A stretch of DNA of 64,000 bases. Origin: Quadrisphaera sp. RL12-1S. Its GTDB lineage: Bacteria > Actinomycetota > Actinomycetes > Actinomycetales > Quadrisphaeraceae. The position numbers were made by a program, and so were the translations under genes. A model generated the notes under the pieces. The model had not been told where the DNA came from. It did not search any database and saw only the letters and a list, made by a program, of their open reading frames with translations. Below are positions 38,161-48,260 of the stretch, one piece after another (position 1 is the stretch's first letter; each line of letters opens with the position of its first letter). The stretch spans positions 434,001 through 498,000 of the forward strand of contig NZ_JACNME010000002.1 in the NCBI RefSeq assembly GCF_014270065.1, in the 5' to 3' direction.

Positions 38161-39030
38161 GTGTCCGCTTCCCCCACCGCTGAGGCCGCGGCGCCGGTGA
38201 GCCGGCGCTCGCTGTCGCCGTCGCGCGCCAGCGACTTCCAGCAGTGCCCGCTGCTCTACCGCTTCCGCACGGTGGACAAGCTGCCCGAGCCGCCGTCGTC
38301 GGCGGCGGTCCGGGGCACCCTGGTGCACTCGGCGCTGGAGCACCTCTTCGACCTGCCTGCTGCCCAGCGCACCCCCGAGGCCGCCCAGGCGCTGCTGCCC
38401 GGTGCGTGGGAGCAGCTGCAGGTGGACGAGCCCGACGTGGCCACCCTCTTCGACGGCGACGAGGCCGAGCGCACCTGGCTGGAGTCCGCGGCGGCCCTGG
38501 TGCGCACGTGGTTCACGCTGGAGGACCCGACGCGCCTGGAGCCGGCCGAGCGAGAGCTGAGGGTCGAGACCGAGCTGGAGTCCGGACTGCTGCTGCGCGG
38601 CATCATCGACAGGGTTGACGTCGCCCCCAACGGCATGGTGCGCGTGGTCGACTACAAGACCGGCCGCTCCCCCGGTGAGGGGTTCGAGGGCAAGGCGCTG
38701 TTCCAGATGCGCTTCTACGCCCTCGCCGTCTGGCGCCTCAGGGGCGTGGTGCCCGCGCTGCTGCAGCTGGTCTACCTCGGGGACGGCGTGGTCCTGCGGC
38801 TGCAGCCCACCGAGGCGGACCTGCTCGCCACCGAGCGCAAGCTCGAGGCGCTGTCCGCGGCCATCGAGAAGGCCCGGGAGAGCGGCGACTGGCGCCCCCG
38901 CACCAGCAAGCTGTGCGGCTGGTGCGCCCACCAGGCGCTGTGCCCCGCGTTCGGGGGCACTCCCCCGCCGCTGCCCGTGGCCGTGGGGCCGCGGCCTGAA
39001 GACGTGCAGGAGGCTGCAGCGATCGGGTGA
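38161..39030 (+). CDS. RecB-family PD-(D/E)XK nuclease
   Basis: 289 aa. Stand-alone nuclease domain of the RecB/AddB type: GTLVHSALEHLF, LLLRGIIDRVDVAP, VRVVDYKTGRSP. Four cysteines (QQCPLLYRF near the N-terminus; LCGWCAHQALCP near the end) match an iron-sulfur staple seen in AddB-like nucleases. Orthologue position of M. tuberculosis Rv2119. The GTG at 38161 is leaderless behind a promoter that resembles PafBC targets, so induction by DNA damage is expected. Confidence 0.88.
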   Translation: MSASPTAEAAAPVSRRSLSPSRASDFQQCPLLYRFRTVDKLPEPPSSAAVRGTLVHSALEHLFDLPAAQRTPEAAQALLPGAWEQLQVDEPDVATLFDGDEAERTWLESAAALVRTWFTLEDPTRLEPAERELRVETELESGLLLRGIIDRVDVAPNGMVRVVDYKTGRSPGEGFEGKALFQMRFYALAVWRLRGVVPALLQLVYLGDGVVLRLQPTEADLLATERKLEALSAAIEKARESGDWRPRTSKLCGWCAHQALCPAFGGTPPPLPVAVGPRPEDVQEAAAIG

Positions 39031-39308
39031 CCGCCTGCTCCGGACGGGTGTTCGGAGTGCAGTGATCTCGGGGGACGGCCGATCGAGGAGGTGTGAGCAG
39101 GCGCACGCCCTTCCTAGGGCGCCCCGTGGGACGGGCGCGTCAGGTGGCTCAGCTCCCAGCGCCCCGGGGGCTGACACAGTCCGTTCGCCCCGCTGCCACC
39201 GCTCCGGTGGCCGTGGTCCGGCCTCGATCAGCTCGGCGGCTCACTGGCCTGCGCCCGCGCGGCATGCGGTCGCCGCAGACCTCCACGCTCCTGTCAGGCA
39301 GCGAGGCC

Positions 39309-41009
39309 ATGTCTGCTGTGTCCGGCTGGTTGTACGTCTTCACGGGCCTGCTCGTGATCGCCAGCACCTACCTGCCCACGACGGCACCCGAGCGCGGTGC
39401 CGACGTCGTCCGCCTGGTCAACGCCGCAGCGGTCGGCGCAGGCGTGCTCATGCTGGTGCTGCGGATGCGCCTGCCCCGCCTGACTCCGCACGTCGCCACC
39501 TTCGGCGGCGTCCTCCTCATCACCGCGGCACTCCTGTCGTCAGGAGGCGGTGCCGGCGCGGCCGCCTACGCGGCTGTGTACTGCCTGTCACCCGCCTACT
39601 CGTTCCTGTGCCTCCCGCCGAGGTGGGCGTACGTCCACCTCGCTCTCACCGTGCTCGTCGGCGCACCGGCCCTCGCCTCCCAGCCGGGGGTGGGCCTCGC
39701 CGAGCAGCTGGTGCTGTGGGGTGTGGTGCTCCTCCTGGGAGTTGCCTCGGGTTTCATGGCGAGGGCCCTGCTGCGGGCCGAGGTCGACAGCCTCACCGGT
39801 CTGCGCAACCGCAAGGGCGTGGAGCGCGCGCTCCACGAGGCAGCGGGAGAGAGCGGTTCCCACGTCGACCTCACCTACGCGGTCCTGGACCTCGACCACT
39901 TCAAGGCCTACAACGACGGTCTTGGCTCTGCTGCCGGCGACCGGCTGCTGCAGGCCGTGGCCAAGGAGTGGGCCGCCCTGACGCCGCGGGACGGGACGCT
40001 CGCCCGGCTGGGAGCCGACGAGTTCGCGCTCGTCATGCCCGGGTGGTCACCGGCCCGCACCGGCGCGCTGCTGGTGGAGATGCACGACGCGCTGCCGCAG
40101 GGCGTCACGTGCTCTGCCGGCGTCGCCGGTCGAGAGCCTGGCGAGTCGGTCTCCATGCTGGTGACGCGCACCGAGTCAGCGCTCTACACGGCCAAGCGGG
40201 AGGGGCGAGCCCGGACCCACCAGCACCCCGGTGTCGGTCGCGACGGCCGTGAGGTCCACGAGGGCCTGGCCCGGGGCGAGTTCCTGGTCCACTTCCAGCC
40301 GATCGTCGACCTGCAGACCGGTGAGCTCGCCGCCGCGGAGGCGCTCGTCCGCTGGCAGCACCCTGCCGGTGGGCTCATCCCGCCGGTGGAGTTCCTTCCC
40401 GGAGCGGAGCAGTCAGGCGCCATCAGCGAACTGGGCGAGTGGGTGCTGCGCGAGGCGTGCCAGCAGGCTGCTCGGTGGCCCGCCGGTCCGGACGGTCGCG
40501 TGCCGTACGTCACCGTCAACTCCAGCGGCCGCGAGCTGCAGGACCCCGAGTACGCGCAGCGGGTCGCCCGAGCCCTCGCCGACAGCGGCCTCCCGGCGGA
40601 GCGCCTGGTCATCGAGCTCGTGGAGAGCCACTACGACATCGAGTCCCTCCACCTGGCCTCCAACCTGCACGCTCTCAAGGCGTCAGGGGTGCGAACGGCG
40701 ATGGACGACTTCGGCGTCGGGTACTCCAGCCTTGACCGGCTGCGACGGTCAGGCGTGGACATCCTCAAGATCGACAAGTCGTTCACCAGTGATATCAGGG
40801 GCCTGTCGTCACAGGCCCCCTTGGTCAGCGCCATCTTGGCCATGGCCGGAGCACTCGGCATGCGGGTCGTCGCTGAAGGCATCGAGGACGCTGAGCAGGC
40901 GCAGTGGCTGCGGGCGCGAGGATGCGACCTGGGCCAGGGCTGGTACTTCGGTCGCCCCGCTGGGACAGCACCGTCCGTGACGAAGGTGGCGCGTTCCGCG
41001 ACGGCATGA
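39309..41009 (+). CDS. Membrane GGDEF-EAL protein, probable c-di-GMP phosphodiesterase
   Basis: About 566 aa. Six hydrophobic helices, then a GGDEF domain whose signature reads GADEF (near residue 236), then an EAL domain with EALVRWQHP, NSSGRELQD, IELVES, DDFGVGYSSLDRL, LKIDKSF, EGIED and a final QGWYFGRP, so all main metal and catalytic residues are present. Predicted activity is c-di-GMP hydrolysis; the GADEF half may be inactive or regulatory. The start is uncertain: an open frame extends to GTG 39093, but codons before 39309 lack the usual GC-rich third positions; ATG 39264 is also possible. Confidence 0.85.
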   Translation: MSAVSGWLYVFTGLLVIASTYLPTTAPERGADVVRLVNAAAVGAGVLMLVLRMRLPRLTPHVATFGGVLLITAALLSSGGGAGAAAYAAVYCLSPAYSFLCLPPRWAYVHLALTVLVGAPALASQPGVGLAEQLVLWGVVLLLGVASGFMARALLRAEVDSLTGLRNRKGVERALHEAAGESGSHVDLTYAVLDLDHFKAYNDGLGSAAGDRLLQAVAKEWAALTPRDGTLARLGADEFALVMPGWSPARTGALLVEMHDALPQGVTCSAGVAGREPGESVSMLVTRTESALYTAKREGRARTHQHPGVGRDGREVHEGLARGEFLVHFQPIVDLQTGELAAAEALVRWQHPAGGLIPPVEFLPGAEQSGAISELGEWVLREACQQAARWPAGPDGRVPYVTVNSSGRELQDPEYAQRVARALADSGLPAERLVIELVESHYDIESLHLASNLHALKASGVRTAMDDFGVGYSSLDRLRRSGVDILKIDKSFTSDIRGLSSQAPLVSAILAMAGALGMRVVAEGIEDAEQAQWLRARGCDLGQGWYFGRPAGTAPSVTKVARSATA

Positions 41010-41048
41010 CGTCGGTCGGACCCTTGACCACTGGCCGCTGCGGGTGAA

Positions 41049-41106
41049 GGAACGCGTCGTTCCGCGTGTCTTCCGCAGGACGATCCCTCCAACGAGGGAC
41101 GATCCC
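41049..41106. promoter_or_regulatory. Cluster of short palindromes before the methyltransferase gene
   Basis: GGAACG-CGT-CGTTCC at 41049-41063 and two near-identical 11-mers, AGGACGATCCC (41077-41087) and GGGACGATCCC (41096-41106), 19 bp apart. They could be operator sites or form a small terminator hairpin after the EAL gene. Confidence 0.35.
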
Positions 41107-41154
41107 GGCAGACCAGAGGCCGGAACGGCCTGTCGCGCGTCCCGGAGGAGCTCC

Positions 41155-42255
41155 GTGGTCCTCGAACACCCCCAGCCCCCTCACCCAGCGACGCTCCTCC
41201 AGGGCGCCGTGCCCGCTCAGAGCACCGGAACACGGCGCCGCACCCGAGGCAGCGCGGTCGAGCTGTCCGTCGAGCACCGGGACGGTGTGACCGGGGTGCT
41301 GCACCGGCGCCTCGTGGTCGACGACGGGCACGCAGAACCGACCGACCGCGCCAGGATCCAGGCAGACATCTCGGAGTGGGACGCGCAGCTCCGCCGCCAC
41401 CCCACCTGGAAGTCGCCGGACGTCGTCGACGGTCAGCTCGTGGTCCACAACGACGCCTCACGGTGGTTCTTCCGGTCCCCGGCGCTGCGCGAGTGGCGGC
41501 GGGACCTCGTGCCGTCAGCCGCAGCCCTGTACCCCATCCAACGCCCAGACGTCACCGCCATGCCGTCGGGCTCGCCGGTCGACGAGGCGGCGCGGGCCTT
41601 CTTCACCCACACCCTCGACTCCATCGGTGTCCGGACGCGGGGCCGCCTGATGCAGGACGCCCTGCACCGCTCGCGCGCCCTGTCCGTCCGAGACCGCCGC
41701 GCTGTCTGGGTGAGCCTCGCCTGCGGCGCGGCGGTCCCGGTGCTCGACGCGGTGCGCGATCACGTCGACACGGGTGAGGGCCCGCGCCTCGAGCTCGTGG
41801 ACCACGACCCCGACGCGCTCGCCTTCGCACGCCGGCTCGCCGAGGCAGAGGGCATGCAGGCCGACATCGACTTCCGACTGCTGCAGAGGGACCTGGTCGC
41901 GACCGTGGTCGCGAGGGACGCACTCGTCGACGAGCTGGGTGCCGGGCGAGCCGCCGTCGTCGACGCGGTCGGGATCTTCGAGTACTTCAGCGACGCCTCG
42001 TGCGTGAAGCTCCTGCGGAACGCCTTCAGGCTGCTCGAGCCCGGTGGTGTGGTGGTCGTGGCCAACATGCTGGACGACCGGCCGGAGCTCGACTTCAACC
42101 GGCGTGCTGCCGGGTGGCCCGAGCTCCACTACCGCAGTGTGGAGCAGCTCGTCGACCTCGTCCGCCGCGCCGGGCTGCCGCTCGACAGGACGACCATCAG
42201 CATCCCCCAGGACGGGGTGTACGCCGTCGTCGACGTCGTGAAGCCGGGCAGCTGA
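41155..42255 (+). CDS. Class I SAM-dependent methyltransferase
   Basis: 366 aa. Rossmann core in the C-terminal half: VSLACGAAVPVLDAV (SAM loop), LELVDHDPDALAFA, DAVGIFEYFSD, LEPGGVVVVANML. The N-terminal 150 residues are an uncharacterised domain. The substrate is unknown. GTG 41155 was chosen because GGAGGA lies 5 nt upstream; the open frame extends to GTG 41044 without a ribosome site. Same strand as the EAL gene, about 145 bp downstream. Confidence 0.78.
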   Translation: MVLEHPQPPHPATLLQGAVPAQSTGTRRRTRGSAVELSVEHRDGVTGVLHRRLVVDDGHAEPTDRARIQADISEWDAQLRRHPTWKSPDVVDGQLVVHNDASRWFFRSPALREWRRDLVPSAAALYPIQRPDVTAMPSGSPVDEAARAFFTHTLDSIGVRTRGRLMQDALHRSRALSVRDRRAVWVSLACGAAVPVLDAVRDHVDTGEGPRLELVDHDPDALAFARRLAEAEGMQADIDFRLLQRDLVATVVARDALVDELGAGRAAVVDAVGIFEYFSDASCVKLLRNAFRLLEPGGVVVVANMLDDRPELDFNRRAAGWPELHYRSVEQLVDLVRRAGLPLDRTTISIPQDGVYAVVDVVKPGS

Positions 42256-42262
42256 CCGAGGC

Positions 42263-43372
42263 TCAGACCGGCTCTACCGCGGCCGGGTCGTGCGAGGCCC
42301 GGGAGGGCTGCAGCTGCCCGTCGCGGATCGCCTCGGCCCAGTGGCACGCCACCCGGTGCGGGGTCCCACCGCCAGCGGCAGCGGGCGCTCCGAGGCCGGG
42401 CAGTCCCAGCTGCCGCAGCTGGGGTCGCTCGTCGGCGCAGCGCGTCGGCTGCACGAACGGGCACCGGGTGTGGAAGCGGCAGCCCGAGGGCGGGTCGGCG
42501 GGGCTGGGCAGGTCCCCGGTGAGCAGGATCCGTTCGCGGGAGTCCTCCACGGCCGGGTCCGGGACCGGCACCGCCGACATCAGCGACAGCGTGTACGGGT
42601 GCAGCGGCTGGGCGTAGAGGTCGTCGGAGTCGGCCTCCTCCACGATCCCGCCGAGGTACATGACGCCCACCCGGTCGCTGGAGTGCCGCACCACCGCGAG
42701 GTCGTGCGCGATGAGCACGTACGTCAGCCCGAGGGCCTCCTGCAGGTCCTCCAGGAGGTTCAGCACCTGCGCCTGCACGGAGACGTCCAGGGCGCTCACC
42801 GGCTCGTCGGCGACGACGAGCGACGGCTCGGCCGCCAGCGCCCGCGCGATCCCGACGCGCTGGCGCTGACCGCCGGAGAACTCGTGCGGGTAGCGGGTCG
42901 CCGCGGACGCCGGCAGGCCCACCAGCCCGAGCAGCTCCCGCACCCGCCTGCTGCGCTCGCCCCTGCCGGGGAACAGGCCGTGGGCGCGCAGCGGCTCGGC
43001 GACGGCCGCCTCGACGTCCATGCGCGGGTCGAGGCTGGCCATCGGGTCCTGGAAGACCATCTGCATGCGGCGCCGCTCGCGGCGCAGCGCCTCGGTACCC
43101 AGCGAGCGCAGGTCGGTGCCGTCCAGGCTCACGGAGCCCGCCGTCGGCTCGGTGAGGCGCAGCAGCGCCCGCCCGAGCGTCGACTTGCCGCACCCGGACT
43201 CCCCCACGAGGCCGTAGGTCTCGCCGCGCCGCACGTCGAGGTCGACGCCGTCCACGGCCTTGACCGGGGAGGCGGCGCGCCGCAGCAGCGACCCGCGGCC
43301 CGGGTAGTGCACGGCCAGGCCGCGCGCCGACAGCAGCACGTCGCCGGGGGCGCTGGCGTTCGTGGTGGTCAT
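42263..43372 (-). CDS. Peptide ABC importer ATPase (DppF/OppF type)
   Basis: 369 aa. Walker [10 protein letters not shown], signature [15 protein letters not shown], Walker [13 protein letters not shown], and the C-terminal oligopeptide-family extension with a Cys-rich motif ([10 protein letters not shown]) found in ATPases of this group. The ATG overlaps the previous ATPase gene by 4 bp. Last gene of a five-gene dipeptide/oligopeptide importer. Confidence 0.92.
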   Translation of the reverse strand: MTTTNASAPGDVLLSARGLAVHYPGRGSLLRRAASPVKAVDGVDLDVRRGETYGLVGESGCGKSTLGRALLRLTEPTAGSVSLDGTDLRSLGTEALRRERRRMQMVFQDPMASLDPRMDVEAAVAEPLRAHGLFPGRGERSRRVRELLGLVGLPASAATRYPHEFSGGQRQRVGIARALAAEPSLVVADEPVSALDVSVQAQVLNLLEDLQEALGLTYVLIAHDLAVVRHSSDRVGVMYLGGIVEEADSDDLYAQPLHPYTLSLMSAVPVPDPAVEDSRERILLTGDLPSPADPPSGCRFHTRCPFVQPTRCADERPQLRQLGLPGLGAPAAAGGGTPHRVACHWAEAIRDGQLQPSRASHDPAAVEPV

Positions 43373-44412
43373 GCGCTGCGCTCCTGCTGGTGCGGGTCGG
43401 TCTGAGCGGCGGGCACCGGGTGCGCGCAGCGCAGCAGGTGCTGCCCGGCGCCGGCCGGTGCGTCGTCGTCCTGCTCCAGGGGCAGGTCGGGAACCCGGCA
43501 GGCGTCGGAGACCGCCGCGCAGCGGGGGGCGAAGGCGCACCCGTCGGTCCACCCGATGACGTCGCGCGGGGTGCCCGGGATCGGCTGCAGCCGCTGCCCG
43601 CGCGGCGCGTCCAGGCGCGGCACCGACGCCAGCAGCCCCGACGTGTAGCGGTGGCGCGGGCGCGCGAACAGCTCGTGCCGCCCCGCCCGCTCCACCACGC
43701 GCCCGGAGTACATGACCGTCACGGAGTCGCACAGGCCCGCGACCACGCCCAGGTCGTGGGTGATGAGCAGCATCGCCGTCCCGCGCTCGCGCACGAGGTC
43801 GCCCATGAGCTCCAGCACCTGCGCCTGGATGGTCACGTCCAGCGCCGTGGTCGGCTCGTCGGCGATGAGCAGCTTCGGGTGGCACGCCAGCGCGATGGCG
43901 ATCATCGCCCGCTGCCGCATGCCGCCCGACAGCTGGTGCGGGTACTCCCGCAGCCGCCGCACGGGCGCGGGGATGCCCACGCGGGCCAGCAGCTCACCGG
44001 CCTCGTCGCGCGCCGCCCGCCGCGAGGCCCCGGTGTGGCGGCGCAGCACCTCGGTGATCTGCGTGCCCACCGTCACCACGGGGTTGAGCGAGGTCATCGG
44101 GTCCTGGAAGACCATCGCGACGTCGCGGCCGCGCACGCCCTCCAGCTCCCGCTCGGGCAGCGACAGCAGGTCGCGCCCGTCGAAGGCCGCCGTCCCGGAG
44201 ACCCGGGCGGTCGCGGGCAGAAGCCCCATCACCGCCAGCGACGTCACGGACTTGCCGGACCCGGACTCCCCCACGAGCCCGGCCACCTGGCCGGCCTCCA
44301 CGTCGAAGGAGACCCCGTCGACGGCCCGGTCAGACAGCCGGGACGACGACGAGCCGCGCCCGGACCCGCCGGGGAACGCCACGGTCAGGTCCCTGACCTC
44401 CAGCAGTGCCAC
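43369..44412 (-). CDS. Peptide ABC importer ATPase (DppD/OppD type)
   Basis: 347 aa. Walker A GESGSGKS, signature [15 protein letters not shown], Walker [13 protein letters not shown], with the family C-terminal Cys motif ([11 protein letters not shown]). Pairs with the DppF-like ATPase to energise uptake. It starts directly after the DppC-like stop. Confidence 0.92.
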   Translation of the reverse strand: MALLEVRDLTVAFPGGSGRGSSSSRLSDRAVDGVSFDVEAGQVAGLVGESGSGKSVTSLAVMGLLPATARVSGTAAFDGRDLLSLPERELEGVRGRDVAMVFQDPMTSLNPVVTVGTQITEVLRRHTGASRRAARDEAGELLARVGIPAPVRRLREYPHQLSGGMRQRAMIAIALACHPKLLIADEPTTALDVTIQAQVLELMGDLVRERGTAMLLITHDLGVVAGLCDSVTVMYSGRVVERAGRHELFARPRHRYTSGLLASVPRLDAPRGQRLQPIPGTPRDVIGWTDGCAFAPRCAAVSDACRVPDLPLEQDDDAPAGAGQHLLRCAHPVPAAQTDPHQQERSA

Positions 44413-45342
44413 TTACTTCCTGCCCTTGGGGTCGAGTGCCTCGCGCAGCGCCTCGCCCAGCAGGGTGAAGCCGAGCGCCGTGACGGCGATGCAGGCACCG
44501 GGCCAGATCGCCAGGTGCGGGTCGGTGGCCAGCCGCGACTGGGCGTTGACGAGCATGCGCCCCCACTCCGCCGTGGAGGGGTTGGAGGCGCCCAGGCCCA
44601 GGTAGCTCAGCGCCGCCACCTCGATGATCGCCGTCGCCAGCGTCAGGGTGGCCTGCACGATCACCGGGCCCAGGGAGTTGGGCAGCAGGTGGCTCATGAC
44701 CACCGTGCGCCGGCGCACGCCCAGGGAGTGCACGGCGAGGACGTAGTCCGAGCCGCGCTGGGCGAGCATCGAGCCGCGCAGCAGCCGCGCGAAGATCGGC
44801 ACCTGGGCCGCGGCGATGGCGATCATCACCGAGATCGGCCGCTGCCCGAGGATCGCGGCCACGCTGACGGCCAGCAGCAGCGACGGGATCGACAGGAGGA
44901 TGTCGACCAGGCGCATCACCACGGTGTCGACCCAGCCGCCGAGGCCGCCGGCCAGCACGCCGAGCACGGCACCGCCGGCCAGGCCCAGCGCGGTGGAGAC
45001 CACGCCGATGAGCAGCGACTGCCGGGCCCCGAAGACCAGCTGGGTCAGCAGGTCGGTGCCGGGGCTGTCCAGGCCCAGCGGGTGCCCCGGCGACGGGCCC
45101 GGCACCGATGACGGCGTGACACCGCTGTTCGGCAGCGGCACGCCGGGCGTGCCGGGGGCGATGAGCGGCGCGAAGAGCGCCACCAGGAGGAAGGCCAGCA
45201 CGATGACCGCACCGGCGATGGCGGTGGGGTTGCGCCGCAGGCGGCGCCACGCGCTGTGCCACAGCCCGCCGCTGCCGACGGCGTCCGGGTCGGGCGCACC
45301 CGCCGGCGTGCTCGGCTCCAGCGCTTCGGAGATCTGGGTCAC
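44413..45342 (-). CDS. Peptide ABC importer permease (DppC type)
   Basis: 309 aa, six membrane helices, with the N-terminal OppC-like region and the inner-membrane component EAA-like loop ([18 protein letters not shown]). Translocation channel with the DppB-like protein encoded 7 bp upstream. Confidence 0.92.
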   Translation of the reverse strand: MTQISEALEPSTPAGAPDPDAVGSGGLWHSAWRRLRRNPTAIAGAVIVLAFLLVALFAPLIAPGTPGVPLPNSGVTPSSVPGPSPGHPLGLDSPGTDLLTQLVFGARQSLLIGVVSTALGLAGGAVLGVLAGGLGGWVDTVVMRLVDILLSIPSLLLAVSVAAILGQRPISVMIAIAAAQVPIFARLLRGSMLAQRGSDYVLAVHSLGVRRRTVVMSHLLPNSLGPVIVQATLTLATAIIEVAALSYLGLGASNPSTAEWGRMLVNAQSRLATDPHLAIWPGACIAVTALGFTLLGEALREALDPKGRK

Positions 45343-45349
45343 GAGAGCC

Positions 45350-46354
45350 TCAACTCAGCCGGACGCGGGGGTCGATGACGCCGTAGAGGATGTCGACGAC
45401 GAGGTTGACCAGCGCGTACGTCAGCGCGATGAAGAGGATGAACCCCTGCAGCACGGCGTAGTCGAGCTGGCTGATGGCCTGGAACAGGTAGGCCCCGATG
45501 CCGTTGAAGGCGAACACCGACTCGGTGAGCACCGCCCCGGACAGCAGCAGCCCGGTCTGCAGGCCGATGGTGGTGACCACGGGCAGCAGCGCGTTGCGCA
45601 GCACGTGCCGGCGGCTGATGAGCGCCCGCGGCAGGCCCTTGGCCCGGGCGGTGCGCACGTGGTCCTCCCCGAGCACCTCCAGCACGGAGGCGCGGGTGAT
45701 GCGCACGATGATCGCCAGCGGGATGGTCCCCAGGGCGATGCCCGGCAGCACCAGGTGCACGACCGCGTCCCAGCTGGCGTCCCACTCGCGCGTGAGGATC
45801 CCGTCGAGCACGTAGAAGCCCGTGACGTGCGTGGCGTCGATGCGCGGGTCCTGCCGGCCCGACGTCGGCAGCCACGGCAGCCACTGCGAGAACACGATCT
45901 TCAGCAGGTACGCCAGGAAGAACACGGGGATGGTCACGCCCAGCAGCGAGCCGCCCACCATGAGCGTGTCCAGCGCGCCCCCGGCGCGCCGCGCCGCCGC
46001 GTACCCCAGCGGGATGCCGAGGACGACGGCGAACAGCAGGGCGGCCAGGCTGAGCTCGATGGTGGCCGGGAAGCGGGACAGGAAGGTGTCGAGCACCGGC
46101 TCCCCCGACGCGCTCGAGGAGCCCAGGTCACCGCGCAGCAGCCGCCCCACGTAGGTGACGAACTGCACCGGCAGCGGCTGGTCGAAGCCGTACGCGGCGT
46201 TGACCTGGGCGATTGACTCCGGCGTCGCGCGCTGCCCGAGCAGCGCGCGGGCCGGGTCGCCGGGCAGGGCCCGCAGCCATGCGAAGAGCAGGACCACGAG
46301 CCCCACCAGCACCGGCACCAGCAGCAGCAGGCGCCGGACGACGAACCCGATCAC
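45350..46354 (-). CDS. Peptide ABC importer permease (DppB type)
   Basis: 334 aa, six membrane helices, typical start (IGFVVRRLLLLVPVLVGLVV) and LRALPGDPARALLGQRATPE, EAA-like loop VRTARAKGLPRALISRRHVL. GTG start at 46354, 9 bp after the binding-protein gene. Confidence 0.93.
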   Translation of the reverse strand: MIGFVVRRLLLLVPVLVGLVVLLFAWLRALPGDPARALLGQRATPESIAQVNAAYGFDQPLPVQFVTYVGRLLRGDLGSSSASGEPVLDTFLSRFPATIELSLAALLFAVVLGIPLGYAAARRAGGALDTLMVGGSLLGVTIPVFFLAYLLKIVFSQWLPWLPTSGRQDPRIDATHVTGFYVLDGILTREWDASWDAVVHLVLPGIALGTIPLAIIVRITRASVLEVLGEDHVRTARAKGLPRALISRRHVLRNALLPVVTTIGLQTGLLLSGAVLTESVFAFNGIGAYLFQAISQLDYAVLQGFILFIALTYALVNLVVDILYGVIDPRVRLS

Positions 46355-46363
46355 GAGCGGGCG

Positions 46364-48082
46364 TCAGCCCTTCGAGACCGTGATGGTGTTCCAGACCTCG
46401 TCCTGCACGGGCGAGGGCTGGTAGCCCTGGACGGTCTTCGTGAAGGCGAGCGAGGGCACCGGCGAGGAGATCGGCACGCCGGGGGCGAACTGGGCGATCT
46501 GCTCGTTGATGGCCTGGTACGCCGGCACCTGCTGGTCGCGGGTGGGCAGCGCGCGGGCCGCCGTCAGCGCGTCGAACAGCTGGGTGTTGTCGAAGCCCCA
46601 CTCGTTGGACTTCTGCCCGAAGAAGACGCCGAGGAAGTTGTCGGGGTCGTTGTAGTCACCGGTCCACCCCAGCAGGTGGATGCCGTGGTCGGAGCCGCCC
46701 TGGATCTTGTCCAGGTAGTCCGGGCTCCACTTGTTCGCCACGGGGTTGACCGTGATGCCCACGGCCTGGAGCTGGCTCTGGATGGCCGTGAAGGTGGCCT
46801 CCGGCGCCGGCATGTACGGGCGCGAGACGTCCGTGGGGTAGTTGAAGTCCAGCGTCAGGTTCGACTGCCCGGCCTCGGCGAGCAGCTGCTTGGCCTTGGC
46901 GGGGTCGTAGTCGTAGGTGGTGACGCTGTCGTTGTAGCCCGCCACGGTCTGCGGGATGAACTCCTTGGCCGGCGTGCTGCCCTGCGGCAGCGACTGGCTG
47001 ATGACGGCGCTCTTGTCGATGGCGTAGGAGATCGCCTGGCGCACGCGCACGTCGGCCAGCGCCGGGTTCGCCTGGTTGAAGCCCAGGTAGAGGATGTTGA
47101 ACGCCGGGCGGTTCACCACCTGGAAGCCGCCGGACTGCAGCCCGGCGATGTCACCGGGGGCCACGAGGTCGTAGCCGTCGATGTCGCCGGCCTGCAGCGC
47201 CTGCAGGCGGGCGTTGCCGTCTGCGATGGTGCGGATGATCACCCTGTCGAGCTTCGGCTTCTCGCCCCAGTAGCTCGGGTTCGGCTTGAGGGTGACCTGC
47301 TGCCCGCGCTCCCAGGAGTCGAAGACGAACGGCCCGGTGCCGGTGGGGTGCTCGGTGGCGTAGGCCGAGAAGCGCGGGTCGTCCTCGGTGCCGCCGGTGT
47401 TGTTCGCGTCGTACTTCTCCATGGCCGTGGGGCTCTGCATGGAGAACGCCGGCAGCGACAGCGCCTGGATGAAGCCCGCGAACGGCTTGGTGAGGGTCAC
47501 CACGGCCTGGCCGGCGGACGGCGCCGTGCAGCCGCCGTAGATGCCGCCCTGCTTGGCCGGGTCGGTGCTGGTCTTGAAGCCCTTGAAGATCGAGCCGTAG
47601 TAGTAGCTGATGTTCCCGGACTGGTTGACGCCGGTCCAGTCGTACCAGCGGTCGAAGTTCGCACAGACCGCCTCGCCGTTGAAGTCGGTGCCGTCGGAGA
47701 ACTTCACGCCCTGCTTGAGGTCGAACGTCCAGGTCAGGCCGTCAGCGCTGCCCGTCCACTTCTCCGCCAGCAGCGGCGCCGGGTCGGCGGTGCCGGGCTG
47801 GGTGCCCACCAGGCCCTCGAAGATCTGGCGGGCCACGCGGAAGGTCTCGCCGTCGGAGGCGAAGGCCGGGTCGAGCATGACCGGGTCGGAGGAGGCCGCG
47901 AAGACGAACGTGCCGCCACCGCCGGAGCCGGAGCCGCCGGACCCGTCCCCCGAGGCGGTGTCGCGCTGGCTCTGCGCGCAGCCCGTGAGGGCCACGGCCG
48001 TGGCCAGGAGGGCGGCAGCCGCTCCCAGGAGGCGCGGTGCACGCGGGCGTGCAGGGCGGGTGGGGCGGCGGAGGGCTCGCAC
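46364..48082 (-). CDS. Peptide ABC importer solute-binding lipoprotein (SBP_bac_5)
   Basis: 572 aa. Signal peptide with lipobox LTGC (Cys35), Gly/Ser-rich linker, then the family-5 binding fold starting GTFVFAASSDPVMLDPAFAS. Periphery-anchored receptor delivering peptides to the DppBC-like channel. The GTG at 48082 has GAGGAG 8 nt upstream. First gene of the operon; the actual ligand could also be another small solute. Confidence 0.93.
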   Translation of the reverse strand: MRALRRPTRPARPRAPRLLGAAAALLATAVALTGCAQSQRDTASGDGSGGSGSGGGGTFVFAASSDPVMLDPAFASDGETFRVARQIFEGLVGTQPGTADPAPLLAEKWTGSADGLTWTFDLKQGVKFSDGTDFNGEAVCANFDRWYDWTGVNQSGNISYYYGSIFKGFKTSTDPAKQGGIYGGCTAPSAGQAVVTLTKPFAGFIQALSLPAFSMQSPTAMEKYDANNTGGTEDDPRFSAYATEHPTGTGPFVFDSWERGQQVTLKPNPSYWGEKPKLDRVIIRTIADGNARLQALQAGDIDGYDLVAPGDIAGLQSGGFQVVNRPAFNILYLGFNQANPALADVRVRQAISYAIDKSAVISQSLPQGSTPAKEFIPQTVAGYNDSVTTYDYDPAKAKQLLAEAGQSNLTLDFNYPTDVSRPYMPAPEATFTAIQSQLQAVGITVNPVANKWSPDYLDKIQGGSDHGIHLLGWTGDYNDPDNFLGVFFGQKSNEWGFDNTQLFDALTAARALPTRDQQVPAYQAINEQIAQFAPGVPISSPVPSLAFTKTVQGYQPSPVQDEVWNTITVSKG

Positions 48083-48145
48083 AGGGATCTCCTCGAGCTT
48101 CGACGGTCGAGCCGCGGTCCCGGTGCTGGATCCGCGGCGACGAGC

Positions 48146-48151
48146 ACGCTA
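48146..48151 (-). promoter_or_regulatory. -10 element of the peptide importer operon
   Basis: TAGCGT on the minus strand, giving a leader of about 57 nt before the binding-protein gene. TGTTCG lies 17 bp upstream as a weak -35. Confidence 0.45.
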
Positions 48152-48260
48152 AGCCGTAAGAACTCCTGCGAACAGCCTGGGGGGAACCTTGGAGGTCACG
48201 ATCCGGACACGGCAGGCAGGTGATCTTCCGGTGGCCCGACGGCGTCGGCGAGGTGACGGC

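Noticed and set aside
39093-39308. N-terminal extension of the EAL protein from GTG 39093
   Set aside because: Many A/T third codon positions, unlike neighbouring genes, and the ribosome-like AGGAGG is only 1 nt from the codon. Kept as an alternative only.
41049-41063. LexA box GGAACGCGTCGTTCC
   Set aside because: The half-sites GAAC and GTTC are 5 nt apart. The actinobacterial SOS box needs 4.
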